A DNA stretch of 8,636 bases from Bacillota bacterium (GCA_023441905.1 JAEZNC010000102.1:1-8636); one strand, 5' to 3'. Numbered from the stretch's first letter, positions 1-5,812 are shown. Program-made: numbers and translations. Notes: generated from the sequence alone by a model not told the origin.

Positions 1-149
1 TCACCGCCAGGCGGCTTTCGAAAATCGGCTCGATTTCCAAAATGAGATGCAGCAGCCCTTAACGGAAACAACACTGGGTTATCGGCAATCAAATGATAGA
101 AATACTCTGCCGTATGCAGTGCCGCATCCTCACATGTTTGTAAGAAAAA
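1..149 (-). pseudogene. Possible frameshifted gene end at window edge, unknown family
   Basis: On the minus strand from 149 to 60 there is an open frame with protein-like composition (it includes HTAEYFYHLIADNPVLFPL) but no start codon; a TGA lies just upstream at 150-152. From 58 to 2 the sense shifts by one base into another plausible stretch (GLLHLILEIEPIFESRLAV). Skipping the single A at 59 in the TTAAGGG run joins the two into one continuous protein-like reading. The piece lies a few bases downstream of the ABM-fold gene on the same strand. I do not recognise a family. It could be a degraded gene, a sequencing error in a short run, or chance. The window ends before it can be resolved, so confidence is low. 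Confidence 0.22.
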
Positions 150-154
150 TCAGC

Positions 155-463
155 TTATGATGACCTTTCGCTGATTACATACTTCTCAACAGCCACATTT
201 GTTACATACTCACTCTTTAATGCCTGTAGCTTCTGATAATGCGGTGTCTGCCCGTGCCGCATTTGAGACTCGGCGCTGTCCCATATCTCGAGGAGGCACA
301 AAACATCCCGTGAATCCAGCGAGGCGGAATACTCATATTTTATATTGCCCGCTTCCGCCTTCGAATCCTCAATGATCCCCTCCCGGGCGACCTTTTGGTA
401 GAATTCATCCCGTTTGCCGGGCTTCACCGTATACTTCACGGTCACAAGCACCCAGTTGTTCAT
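155..463 (-). CDS. Antibiotic biosynthesis monooxygenase (ABM) domain protein, YgiN/LsrG-like
   Basis: A 102-residue protein of the dimeric alpha+beta-barrel ABM family, which includes YgiN-type quinol monooxygenases and LsrG. Visible family features are the opening strand VLVTVKYTVKPGKRDEF (about residues 5-21), a central strand with LLEIWDSAESQMRHG (about 57-71), and the following TPHYQKL with the conserved His before the last helix. The length matches single-domain family members (about 95-105). The family acts without a metal or flavin cofactor, but its substrates vary and none can be assigned here. The ATG is preceded by AAGGAA (473-478) at 9 bases, which supports this start. It lies 123 bases behind the GNAT gene on the same strand, so it may be read from the upstream promoter or from a weak one in the gap. 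Alternatives within the fold are a signal-degrading or purely structural protein. Confidence 0.85.
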   Translation of the reverse strand: MNNWVLVTVKYTVKPGKRDEFYQKVAREGIIEDSKAEAGNIKYEYSASLDSRDVLCLLEIWDSAESQMRHGQTPHYQKLQALKSEYVTNVAVEKYVISERSS

Positions 464-586
464 ATTAGTATGTTCCTTATTTTTATTGATTTAGACTTCA
501 ACTTATCAGGTTATACAGTCGACTGCCTACGTGAAAAGTTCAGCGGTTTTGTGTATGCGGACAGCGCTGCATGCTGCTGAATTGTC

Positions 587-1075
587 TCAGCCCAGCTCCA
601 GCACCATCAGATAATCCTTTTCGTCTTCGCTTGCCACTGCAAATCCGAGCCTCGTATACAATCGGCATGCGGGATTCTCTTTGGTGACGCTCAGTGATAC
701 CCGGCTGTATCCGGACTTTGTCAGCCGGCCAATCATCGCGTTCATCAGCGCCGTGCCAAGACCTTGGCCTCTGTACGGCTTAAACAGCGCAATGGCCAGT
801 TCGGGCGTCTCATCGTCCACGTGTCCAAACCCTTTGGCATCTCCGGTCATCAGCCGTGTCCACACCGCGCCCGCTATCTCGCCGTCCGCCAATGCCACAA
901 GACAAATATCGTCGGGCCTCCCCCAGCCTTCAATGTAAACGCGCACCGCCGATTCATCAATAATTTCCCGCGGGTACGGCGGCTGATCCTCGCGCCGGTA
1001 CACGGCTTCATATAAGAAATCTCTGAGCAGCGGCTGCTCTTCGGGCTGCAAGTCGCGAATTTCAAATTCATTCAT
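587..1075 (-). CDS. GNAT family N-acetyltransferase
   Basis: A 162-residue GCN5-related acetyltransferase, which transfers an acetyl group from acetyl-CoA to an amine; the substrate is unknown. The acetyl-CoA pyrophosphate loop (motif A) is clear as PYRGQGLGTALMNAMI near residues 109-124. It is preceded by the strand ELAIALF and followed by the motif B region VSLSVTKENPACRLYTRLGF with the usual Asn and Tyr. The N-terminal part, with LRDFLYEAVY, fits the variable substrate-binding helices. The start ATG follows the stop of the upstream lipoprotein gene by one base (TGA-A-ATG), with no strong ribosome binding site, so translation is probably coupled. This puts the two genes in one operon. The C-terminus (LMVLELG) is complete. 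Family assignment is confident, but the substrate cannot be read from sequence. Confidence 0.93.
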   Translation of the reverse strand: MNEFEIRDLQPEEQPLLRDFLYEAVYRREDQPPYPREIIDESAVRVYIEGWGRPDDICLVALADGEIAGAVWTRLMTGDAKGFGHVDDETPELAIALFKPYRGQGLGTALMNAMIGRLTKSGYSRVSLSVTKENPACRLYTRLGFAVASEDEKDYLMVLELG

Positions 1076-1076
1076 T

Positions 1077-1883
1077 TCAGCGCTTAATCAAATCACCGCT
1101 GCCGTTGTCGGATACCGATACGGTGCCCGGATTGCCGGTATAAAACACATCGCCGCTGCCGTTAATACTGCCGGTCAGTTCAGACGACACATTCACGGCA
1201 ATATCGCCGCTGCCCGCCACCATCACATCGGCAGAGCTTGCAACACAGTCCAAAGTATCGATATTCCCCGAGCCGTTGATGGATGCCTTTACGTGGTCTG
1301 CGGAACCTTTGGCCGAAATATCTCCGGAGCCTTCTATGTTCGCGATAAGTTGCTGCGTCTTCACATCCAGATTCACATTGCCGGAGCCGTTTATGATCGC
1401 ATAAACCTCTGCAGCCTCCGTCATGAGCCGTATATCACCGCTTCCCATCACACGCACACTGACTGCGTCGCCCTTCAAAGCACTGCTGCCATCAAGTGAA
1501 ATGCTGCCGCTGCCATCTATCTGAATGGTGCCGCCTGTCACCGCGGGGATGCGCACAGTGACGCCCCTGCTCAGCGAGACGCTGACACCGTCTTCAAACG
1601 AAACCGTGAGCGCGCCGCTCGCGTCCTGCTCAAGCTTAACCAGCTCAATGATATTGCTTTCGCCTTCGATCACCGCTTCTCCGTCCAGTTCCGGGTCGAT
1701 CACCACATCGATCGATCCCGAGTTGTAAAGGCCGGTCACGTCCTGCTCAACCGGCACTATCTTGGATGTCATTTCCCCATTGCCGATAACCATTTTACCG
1801 TCGCCGATATGAATATTCACGCAGCCGGTAAACACCAAAGCCAATGATAATATAAAAAACAATATAAGTCCGCGTTTTAACAT
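1077..1883 (-). CDS. GIN/DUF2807-domain lipoprotein with regular Gly-Ser-Gly repeats
   Basis: A 268-residue exported lipoprotein. Residues 1-21 form a lipoprotein signal peptide: Lys-Arg, a hydrophobic core, and the lipobox VFTGC with the modified Cys at 21. The rest matches the head GIN (DUF2807) family, a beta-helical surface domain of unknown function sometimes described as adhesin-like. Eight Gly-Ser-Gly turns follow, each usually GSG-(D/N/S)-(I/V/L). They start at about residues 124, 147, 166, 185, 204, 224, 242 and 261, a spacing of 18-20 after the first interval, as expected for one rung of a beta-helix. A related NSGSIDV sits near 54. GGAGGT (1888-1893) lies 4 bases before the ATG, so the start is firm. 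The gene is promoter-proximal and overlaps nothing. It is probably anchored on the outer face of the cytoplasmic membrane. Partner and ligand are unknown. Confidence 0.92.
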   Translation of the reverse strand: MLKRGLILFFILSLALVFTGCVNIHIGDGKMVIGNGEMTSKIVPVEQDVTGLYNSGSIDVVIDPELDGEAVIEGESNIIELVKLEQDASGALTVSFEDGVSVSLSRGVTVRIPAVTGGTIQIDGSGSISLDGSSALKGDAVSVRVMGSGDIRLMTEAAEVYAIINGSGNVNLDVKTQQLIANIEGSGDISAKGSADHVKASINGSGNIDTLDCVASSADVMVAGSGDIAVNVSSELTGSINGSGDVFYTGNPGTVSVSDNGSGDLIKR

Positions 1884-1916
1884 GATAACCTCCGAATAAT
1901 AACCTTTCGATGTCTG

Positions 1917-1925
1917 ATTATACCA
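1917..1925 (-). promoter_or_regulatory. Extended -10 promoter for the GIN lipoprotein / GNAT unit
   Basis: Read on the minus strand the segment is TGG-TATAAT, a perfect -10 hexamer with the TG extension one base upstream. The -35 region 16-17 bases further on is poor (TTCCAA-like), as is common for extended -10 promoters. It gives a leader of about 25 bases before the ATG at 1883. It points away from the promoter at 1995-2003, so 1884-2035 is a divergent intergenic region. Confidence 0.62.
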
Positions 1926-1994
1926 TACATGTTGGCGTTTGGAATATCGGTTTTATGGTCCCTCTGTCTTTTTTTATGAACTTGCGTGAAGATG

Positions 1995-2003
1995 TGATAT
2001 AAT
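1995..2003 (+). promoter_or_regulatory. Extended -10 promoter for the IMPase-like gene
   Basis: TGA-TATAAT on the plus strand: a consensus -10 with the TG extension. No good -35 is visible at 17 bases. A start of transcription near 2010 would leave a leader of about 25 bases, with GAGG at 2024-2027 placed 8 bases before the ATG at 2036. Confidence 0.6.
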
Positions 2004-2035
2004 CGAGCCATCATAGATAAGTTGAGGCTCAAATC

Positions 2036-2827
2036 ATGTATGAAAAGCAAGCCGTTTACTATATGAAGGATGCCGTGTTCGCGGCGGCGGACGCACTGAA
2101 GGCGGGCAATGCGGACGGTGCTGGAGAAGCGGCGCTTCAGGCGTTGCTTAAGGGATGGTTCTTCGAGCAGAGTGAACCGGCCGTTTTACTGGCCGACGGT
2201 CTGGCCGTGCCGGCGATTGCGCGCAGCCAAAAGCGGCTCGACGACTATGCAGGGCAGGCCTCCTTTCATGGCGGCGCGTGTTTTGCCGTCTGCTCGCTTT
2301 GCGGGCGCAGCGCATATCAGCGCGGCCTGCGCGGCTGGTGCATTGCCGCCGCCTATATAGAAGGAAGAGAACTCAAAGCCGCCATGGTGTACGACCCGTC
2401 TCACGCGGAGCTTTATCACGCGGTGAAAAGCCTCGGCGCCTATATGAACGGCAAAAGCCTTGTCACATCGCACTGCAAGCGCGTGACCGATGCGTACGTG
2501 TCGCTCGACCACGGTACGCTGCGCACCGCGCGTGAGAATGCCCTGCGCGATCTTGTTTCTCAAGTGCAGGATGTGCGCAGCGGCGCGGCGTTCTCGCTTG
2601 AGCTCTGCCTTATGGCGGCAGGCCGTATCGACGCGGCAGCCGGGCGCGGGCAGTCTTTTATTGAATCTGCCGCGGGGCGGCTTATCGCGCAGGAAGCGGG
2701 CGCGATGCTTCTCGGCTTCAACGGAAAGCCGCTGCCGCCGATCAGCGAATTGGGTGAACGAGCAACCTTTGCCGCCGTCTCCCCCAGCATTGCACAAGAG
2801 CTGGGCGACCTGCTTGCAGGGCTGTAA
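2036..2827 (+). CDS. Inositol monophosphatase-like protein, probably catalytically altered
   Basis: A 263-residue protein with the fold signature of the inositol monophosphatase (IMPase) family, which are Mg-dependent, Li-sensitive sugar-phosphate phosphatases. The clearest matches are MVYDPSHAELYHAVKSLGAY (117-136, then MNGKSL), and RSGAAFSLELCLMAAGRIDA (181-200) with SAAGRLIAQEAG (211-222). The catalytic motifs are eroded. Where the family has Asp-Pro-Ile/Leu-Asp-Gly-Thr, this protein reads L-D-D-Y-A-G-Q (68-74): the first Asp is kept, the second is Ala and the Thr is Gln. The C-terminal W-D-x-A-A-G reads I-E-S-A-A-G (209-214), with Asp replaced by Glu and Trp by Ile. The N-terminal Glu-Glu metal motif is not recognisable. 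The frame is open and unbroken and keeps the neighbours' base composition, so it looks like a maintained gene. It could be a pseudoenzyme, a binding protein or a divergent phosphatase. It has its own promoter and a modest GAGG site. Confidence 0.82.
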   Translation: MYEKQAVYYMKDAVFAAADALKAGNADGAGEAALQALLKGWFFEQSEPAVLLADGLAVPAIARSQKRLDDYAGQASFHGGACFAVCSLCGRSAYQRGLRGWCIAAAYIEGRELKAAMVYDPSHAELYHAVKSLGAYMNGKSLVTSHCKRVTDAYVSLDHGTLRTARENALRDLVSQVQDVRSGAAFSLELCLMAAGRIDAAAGRGQSFIESAAGRLIAQEAGAMLLGFNGKPLPPISELGERATFAAVSPSIAQELGDLLAGL

Positions 2828-2896
2828 GCGCATTCGCAATCTGCCGGAAAACCGTTCCAGACGGTGCCAGCAGAACATCAGACAGCAATATGTTAC
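2828..2896. other. Convergent gap with a weak hairpin
   Basis: The short gap lies between the stop of the IMPase-like gene and the stop of the small minus-strand ORF. It holds a 5-base-pair hairpin (ACCGT 2851-2855 with ACGGT 2861-2865, loop of five), followed on the minus strand by TTTT at 2848-2851. This could serve as a weak terminator for minus-strand transcripts. No better terminator is seen for the IMPase-like gene. Confidence 0.25.
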
Positions 2897-3019
2897 CTAA
2901 TCCCTGATCTGTCGGTAAATTAAACCGTTATCGCGCTTCAGTGTGATGCCGCTGTCAACGGCGTCCAAATCGGCGTCTTTAATGGTTAACGTGTGAATAT
3001 CTCTTTTCAGACATTGCAT
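2897..3019 (-). CDS. Possible small protein of 40 residues, unknown function
   Basis: An open frame of 40 residues starts at the ATG 3017-3019, with AAAGGAG placed about 3 bases upstream (3022-3029), a little close but strong. The product is charged and soluble, with no signal peptide or membrane segment (MQCLKRDIHTLTIKDADLDA, then a second half ending YRQIRD). Composition and the SD favour a real gene, but I do not recognise a family, and it could be the remnant of a longer gene. The same frame stays open upstream to an ATG at 3154, but that extension lacks an SD and looks unlike protein, so I prefer the inner start. It is transcribed away from the flavodiiron gene; 195 bases of shared upstream DNA lie between them. 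Confidence 0.4.
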   Translation of the reverse strand: MQCLKRDIHTLTIKDADLDAVDSGITLKRDNGLIYRQIRD

Positions 3020-3141
3020 GCTCTCCTTTTTTCTATTTATGGTAATAATGCCTCCCGTTTGAACTTTCGAAGCAATTATGAGCAATATTGGTTTCTCTAT
3101 CTTCCCCACAGTGTACAATTTAATAAGAAAGCCGTTCATTT

Positions 3142-3155
3142 GTTGCAAATGCAAC
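3142..3155. promoter_or_regulatory. Perfect dyad GTTGCA-AA-TGCAAC, candidate operator of a CRP/FNR-type regulator
   Basis: The 14 bases form a perfect inverted repeat with 6-base arms and a 2-base centre. The centre lies between 3148 and 3149, exactly 41.5 bases before the transcription start predicted from the -10 hexamer at 3178-3183. That is the class II activator position used by CRP/FNR proteins. The half-site TTGCA differs from the enteric FNR half-site TTGAT, so the regulator is inferred, not recognised. It could also be an operator for another dimeric regulator, or act on the divergent small ORF. Confidence 0.5.
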
Positions 3156-3177
3156 GCATAGTATTTCCTTCATATGT

Positions 3178-3183
3178 TATGTT
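3178..3183 (+). promoter_or_regulatory. Candidate -10 hexamer of the flavodiiron gene
   Basis: TATGTT matches four of six consensus positions. No good -35 is present 17 bases upstream, where the dyad's flank lies, as expected of an activator-dependent promoter. An equal hexamer at 3173-3178 is an alternative and would shift the dyad to about -36.5. The predicted start near 3190 leaves a leader of about 25 bases with AGGAGG at 3201-3206. Confidence 0.35.
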
Positions 3184-3214
3184 AAAAACAGGAGAATAAA
3201 AGGAGGGCTTAAGT

Positions 3215-4420
3215 ATGGGTAAAATGCTTACAGACAGGGTCACATGGGTTGGTAAGGTGGATTGGGAGCTCAAGCGGTTCCACGGCGACGAGTACTCCAC
3301 ACGCAAGGGCTCCTCATACAATTCTTATCTCATTCGGGACGGCAAGACCGCTCTGATCGATACGGTCTGGCAGCCCTTTGACAAGGAGTTCGTATCGCGG
3401 CTCAGCGAAGAGATTGACCTCAAGGATATTGATTATGTCATCGCGAACCACGCGGAGGTGGATCACAGCGGCGCGCTGCCGGAGCTCATGCGCCAGATAC
3501 CGGACACGCCGATTTACTGCACGGCCAACGGCATTAAGTCTCTCAAAGGGCATTATCATGCGGGCTGGAACTTTGTCCCGGTAAAAACCGGAGACACGCT
3601 GGACCTTGGGAGCAGCAAGCTGATATTTATAGAAGCCCCCATGCTGCACTGGCCGGACAGCATGTTCACCTATATGACGGGTGATAACATACTTTTTTCC
3701 AACGACGCATTCGGGCAGCATTACGCCACAGAATCGCTCTACAACGATACGGTGGACAAAGCAGAGCTTTACAGCGAGGCCATTAAGTATTACGCGAATA
3801 TCTTAACGCCGTTCTCACCGCTCGTGACCAAAAAGATCAATGAGGTGCTGAGCTTCGGTCTTCCGGTGAATATGATCTGCCCGAGCCACGGCGTGATATG
3901 GAAGGACGACCCCACACAAATTGTACGTCAATATCTTGTCTGGGCAGACGGTTATCAGGAAAACCAGATCACGATCGTGTACGACTCCATGTGGGGCGCA
4001 ACCCGGCTCATGGCGGAAGCGATAGCGGCGGGCATTACCGAACAGGACGGCAGTGTGACGGTTAAGCTCATAAATGCGGCGAAGGAAGATAAGAACGACA
4101 TCATCACCGAGATATTCCGATCAAAAATGATTTTGATCGGTTCATCCACGATCAACAGAGGCTATCTCTATTCCATCGGCGGGCTGCTGGAAATGACCAA
4201 GGGGCTTAAGTTTGCCGCCAAGAGCGCTGCGGCATTCGGCAGCTACGGCTGGAGCGGCGAAGCCGTCAGCCAGCTGACTGATAAGCTTAAGGAATGCGGC
4301 TTTGAAACGGTGGAAGGCAAGAAAGCGCTATGGAAGCCGGATAGCGCAGCGCTTGCTGAATGTGCGGAATACGGCAAGAGAATTTCGGGGATAAAAGGAT
4401 ATGGAAACGAGAACACTTGA
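3215..4420 (+). CDS. fprA: Flavodiiron protein (A-type flavoprotein, FprA/ROO type)
   Basis: A 401-residue flavodiiron protein: an N-terminal metallo-beta-lactamase-like diiron domain (about 1-248) followed by a flavodoxin domain (about 252-395). Diiron ligands are all visible: H79-x-E81-x-D83-H84 in NHAEVDHSGALPE, then H145 (MLHWPDSM), D164 (FSNDAFG) and H225 (CPSHGVIW). The FMN phosphate loop is YDSMWGATR (256-264), followed by the strand MILIGSSTINRG. The family reduces oxygen to water and/or nitric oxide to nitrous oxide in the cytoplasm of anaerobes, taking electrons usually from rubredoxin; no rubredoxin is encoded in this window or fused to it. Length and domain order are typical. AGGAGG (3201-3206) is 8 bases before the ATG, so the start is firm. 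Its end overlaps the start of the decayed sensor gene by 20 bases, and a cupin gene follows, suggesting one operon under the promoter with the 3142-3155 dyad. Confidence 0.97.
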   Translation: MGKMLTDRVTWVGKVDWELKRFHGDEYSTRKGSSYNSYLIRDGKTALIDTVWQPFDKEFVSRLSEEIDLKDIDYVIANHAEVDHSGALPELMRQIPDTPIYCTANGIKSLKGHYHAGWNFVPVKTGDTLDLGSSKLIFIEAPMLHWPDSMFTYMTGDNILFSNDAFGQHYATESLYNDTVDKAELYSEAIKYYANILTPFSPLVTKKINEVLSFGLPVNMICPSHGVIWKDDPTQIVRQYLVWADGYQENQITIVYDSMWGATRLMAEAIAAGITEQDGSVTVKLINAAKEDKNDIITEIFRSKMILIGSSTINRGYLYSIGGLLEMTKGLKFAAKSAAAFGSYGWSGEAVSQLTDKLKECGFETVEGKKALWKPDSAALAECAEYGKRISGIKGYGNENT

Positions 4421-4801
4421 TTTAAAGCAGTCCGTCTACACGTTGTGCAGCGAGCACGAAGGGCTCGCCGACATATTAAAACAGCTGACGATAATGTGAA
4501 ATACTTCTCACAGGGCGCGGAGTGCGTGTTCCCGCGCACGCGGGCCATCATCGGGCGCAAGGTGTCCAACTGCCATCCGCCCGCCAGCGTGCACATAGTG
4601 GAGGGCATCGTGAACGATTTCAAGGCAGGCAAAAAGACGCACGAGGATTTCTGGATACACATGGGAGAAAAATACGTTTATATCCGTTACTTCGCGGTGA
4701 GAGACGCCGACGGCTAATACTTGGGCACGCTCGAGGTCACGCAGGACATTGCGCCCGTGCAGCAGATCAGCGGCGAAAAGCGGCTTGTGTCGGATATCTG
4801 A
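4401..4801 (+). pseudogene. Decayed PAS/DUF438-type sensor gene with internal deletion, frame change and in-frame stop
   Basis: From ATG 4401 the first frame gives 32 residues (METRTLDLKQSVYTLCSEHE, then GLADILKQLTIM) that match the opening of DUF1858/DUF438-type proteins, then stops at TGA 4497-4499. From about 4484 a second frame continues with a typical PAS core of the same protein class: DDNVKYFSQGAECVFPRTRA, IIGRKVSNCHPPASVHIVEG, then DFWIHMGEKYVYIRYFAVRD. The middle of an intact relative (rest of the N-terminal domain and the start of PAS) is missing, so a large internal deletion is inferred. A TAA at 4715-4717 sits where relatives have DGKYLGTLE. The frame then continues as YLGTLEVTQDIAPVQQISGE to a TGA at 4799-4801. 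A GTG at 4496 overlaps the first stop and could in principle restart a 73-residue PAS fragment, but it has no SD. It sits between the flavodiiron and cupin genes. Intact versions probably sense redox state or oxygen, which is an inference. Confidence 0.8.
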
Positions 4802-4847
4802 AATTAACGCTGATTAAACAGCATCCAATATAGAAAGGGGTCAGACT

Positions 4848-5192
4848 ATGAATATACTCAAGAATATTGAAATGGATAAAGCGCTGGTTATGGCGGAGCT
4901 CGTCACCTACCAGCCCGGCCAGATTGTGAGCCGTACGCTCGTGCAGAACAAAGCCGTCAGCATCACGCTGTTCGCGTTCGACAAAGGTGAGGAAATCAGC
5001 TCACATGAGTCCAAGGGTGATGCGCTGGTTTACTTGCTGGACGGCACCGCCTCGATCACAGTGGGCAGCAGCGTTCACTCCGTGAGCGCCGGACAGACGA
5101 TTGTGATGCCCGCGGGTATCCCCCACGCGCTAGAAGCGGCCGAGCCGTTTAAGATGATGCTCGTGGTGGTATTCCCCAGCGAAAAAGAATAA
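4848..5192 (+). CDS. Small single-domain cupin protein
   Basis: A 114-residue cupin, a small beta-barrel fold. The first cupin motif is seen in GEEISSHESKGDALVYLLDG, where the usual G(X)5HXH(X)3-4E(X)6G pattern is reduced: one His, and an Asp where the Glu would be. The second motif appears as GQTIVMPAGIPHALEAAEPF with the conserved Pro, Gly and His. Some metal ligands are therefore kept and others replaced. Close relatives are commonly annotated only as cupins of unknown substrate. AGGGG at 4836-4840 lies 7 bases before the ATG. It follows the decayed sensor gene by 46 bases and is closed by the terminator at 5213-5247, so it is probably the last gene of the flavodiiron operon. A role in redox or small-molecule sensing would be a guess from context. 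Confidence 0.9.
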   Translation: MNILKNIEMDKALVMAELVTYQPGQIVSRTLVQNKAVSITLFAFDKGEEISSHESKGDALVYLLDGTASITVGSSVHSVSAGQTIVMPAGIPHALEAAEPFKMMLVVVFPSEKE

Positions 5193-5212
5193 ATAACAAA
5201 GAGTCAGCGGCT

Positions 5213-5247
5213 GAACCGGTCTTCACATAAGGCCGGTTCTTTTCTTT
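5213..5247 (+). terminator. Rho-independent terminator of the flavodiiron-cupin operon
   Basis: A 9-base-pair stem (GAACCGGTC 5213-5221 with GGCCGGTTC 5231-5239, one G-T pair) encloses a 9-base loop and is followed directly by TTTTCTTT. It lies 20 bases after the cupin stop and before the ogt promoter. Confidence 0.88.
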
Positions 5248-5263
5248 GGGCTCTTCTCAAGTG

Positions 5264-5292
5264 TTGTCACCAGCCATCAATAGTGATAATAT
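5264..5292 (+). promoter_or_regulatory. Promoter of the ogt gene
   Basis: TTGTCA (5264-5269, five of six matches) and TAATAT (5287-5292, four of six) are separated by exactly 17 bases. Transcription would begin near 5299, leaving a leader of about 34 bases. No Ada-type or other operator is recognised. Confidence 0.55.
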
Positions 5293-5332
5293 GTGGCTAC
5301 TAAAATGACAAGGATCGCATAGGAGAATCGCA

Positions 5333-5812
5333 GTGAAGACTGACGATACGATAAAACGAATAGCCTGCCGCGCTCAAACGCCGCTCGGCGTATTCACGGC
5401 TCTCTATGAAAACGGCAAAATTCAGCGCGTGCTGTTCCCGGACGAACCCTGCCCGAGACACTTCGCCGTGTATGATGACACGCTCCCCTTTGCCGTGCAG
5501 ACCGCTGAATATTTCGCGGGCACGCGCCGCGATTTTTCTCTGCCCATGCTGCTTCCGGGCACGCCGTTTCGTCAGGCTGTTTATCGGGCCACCATCGGCA
5601 TTCCTTACGGCGGCACCGCCTCTTATTCGGCAGTGGCCCTCGCAGCGGGATACCCGCTGGCCATGCGCGCCGTGGGCACCGCAATGAAATTAAACCCGCT
5701 GCCGCTGCTGATCCCATGCCACCGCGTGGTGCACAAGGGAACAAAAGCCGAAGCGTACCGCGGCGGCCTTGATATCAAAAGCTTTCTGCTCGATCTTGAA
5801 TCGGCCAAATGA
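5333..5812 (+). CDS. ogt: Methylated-DNA-[protein]-cysteine S-methyltransferase (Ogt/MGMT)
   Basis: A 159-residue DNA repair protein that removes the methyl group from O6-methylguanine by irreversible transfer to its own cysteine. The active-site motif LIPCHRVV carries the acceptor C129 (PCHRV 128-132). Other family residues are present: GTPFRQAVYRA (76-86, with Tyr where most have Trp), IPYGGTASYSAVA (90-102, Tyr98), the arginine finger R112 in MRAVGTA, N121 in LNPLPLLIPC, and the closing RGGLDIKSFLLDLE. The N-terminal ribonuclease-like domain (about 1-70) is divergent, as usual. The length is typical and no AdaA-type domain is fused. Translation starts at GTG 5333, supported by AGGAGA at 5321-5326, 6 bases upstream. 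It has its own promoter and no obvious operon partner. Confidence 0.95.
   Translation: MKTDDTIKRIACRAQTPLGVFTALYENGKIQRVLFPDEPCPRHFAVYDDTLPFAVQTAEYFAGTRRDFSLPMLLPGTPFRQAVYRATIGIPYGGTASYSAVALAAGYPLAMRAVGTAMKLNPLPLLIPCHRVVHKGTKAEAYRGGLDIKSFLLDLESAK

Noticed and set aside
2..160. Plus-strand frame open from the window edge to a TGA at 158-160
   Set aside because: Reads as a low-complexity polar sequence without motifs, and it overlaps the end of the ABM-fold gene. The minus-strand reading looks more protein-like.
464..586. Terminator or promoter between the GNAT and ABM-fold genes
   Set aside because: CAGCGCTG is palindromic but short and has no T-run. A TATAAC on the minus strand lacks both a -35 and a TGn extension, so neither is reported as a feature.
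2186..2878. Long minus-strand open frame opposite the IMPase-like gene (230 residues)
   Set aside because: Rich in Arg, Ala and Cys with no family motif or ribosome binding site. It is the expected shadow of a GC-rich gene whose plus-strand protein has clear family motifs.
4445..4717. The PAS fragment as an intact gene starting at ATG 4445
   Set aside because: The first 13 codons from that ATG are the out-of-frame reading of the conserved N-terminal segment (arginine-rich), and no SD precedes it. A decayed longer gene explains both frames.
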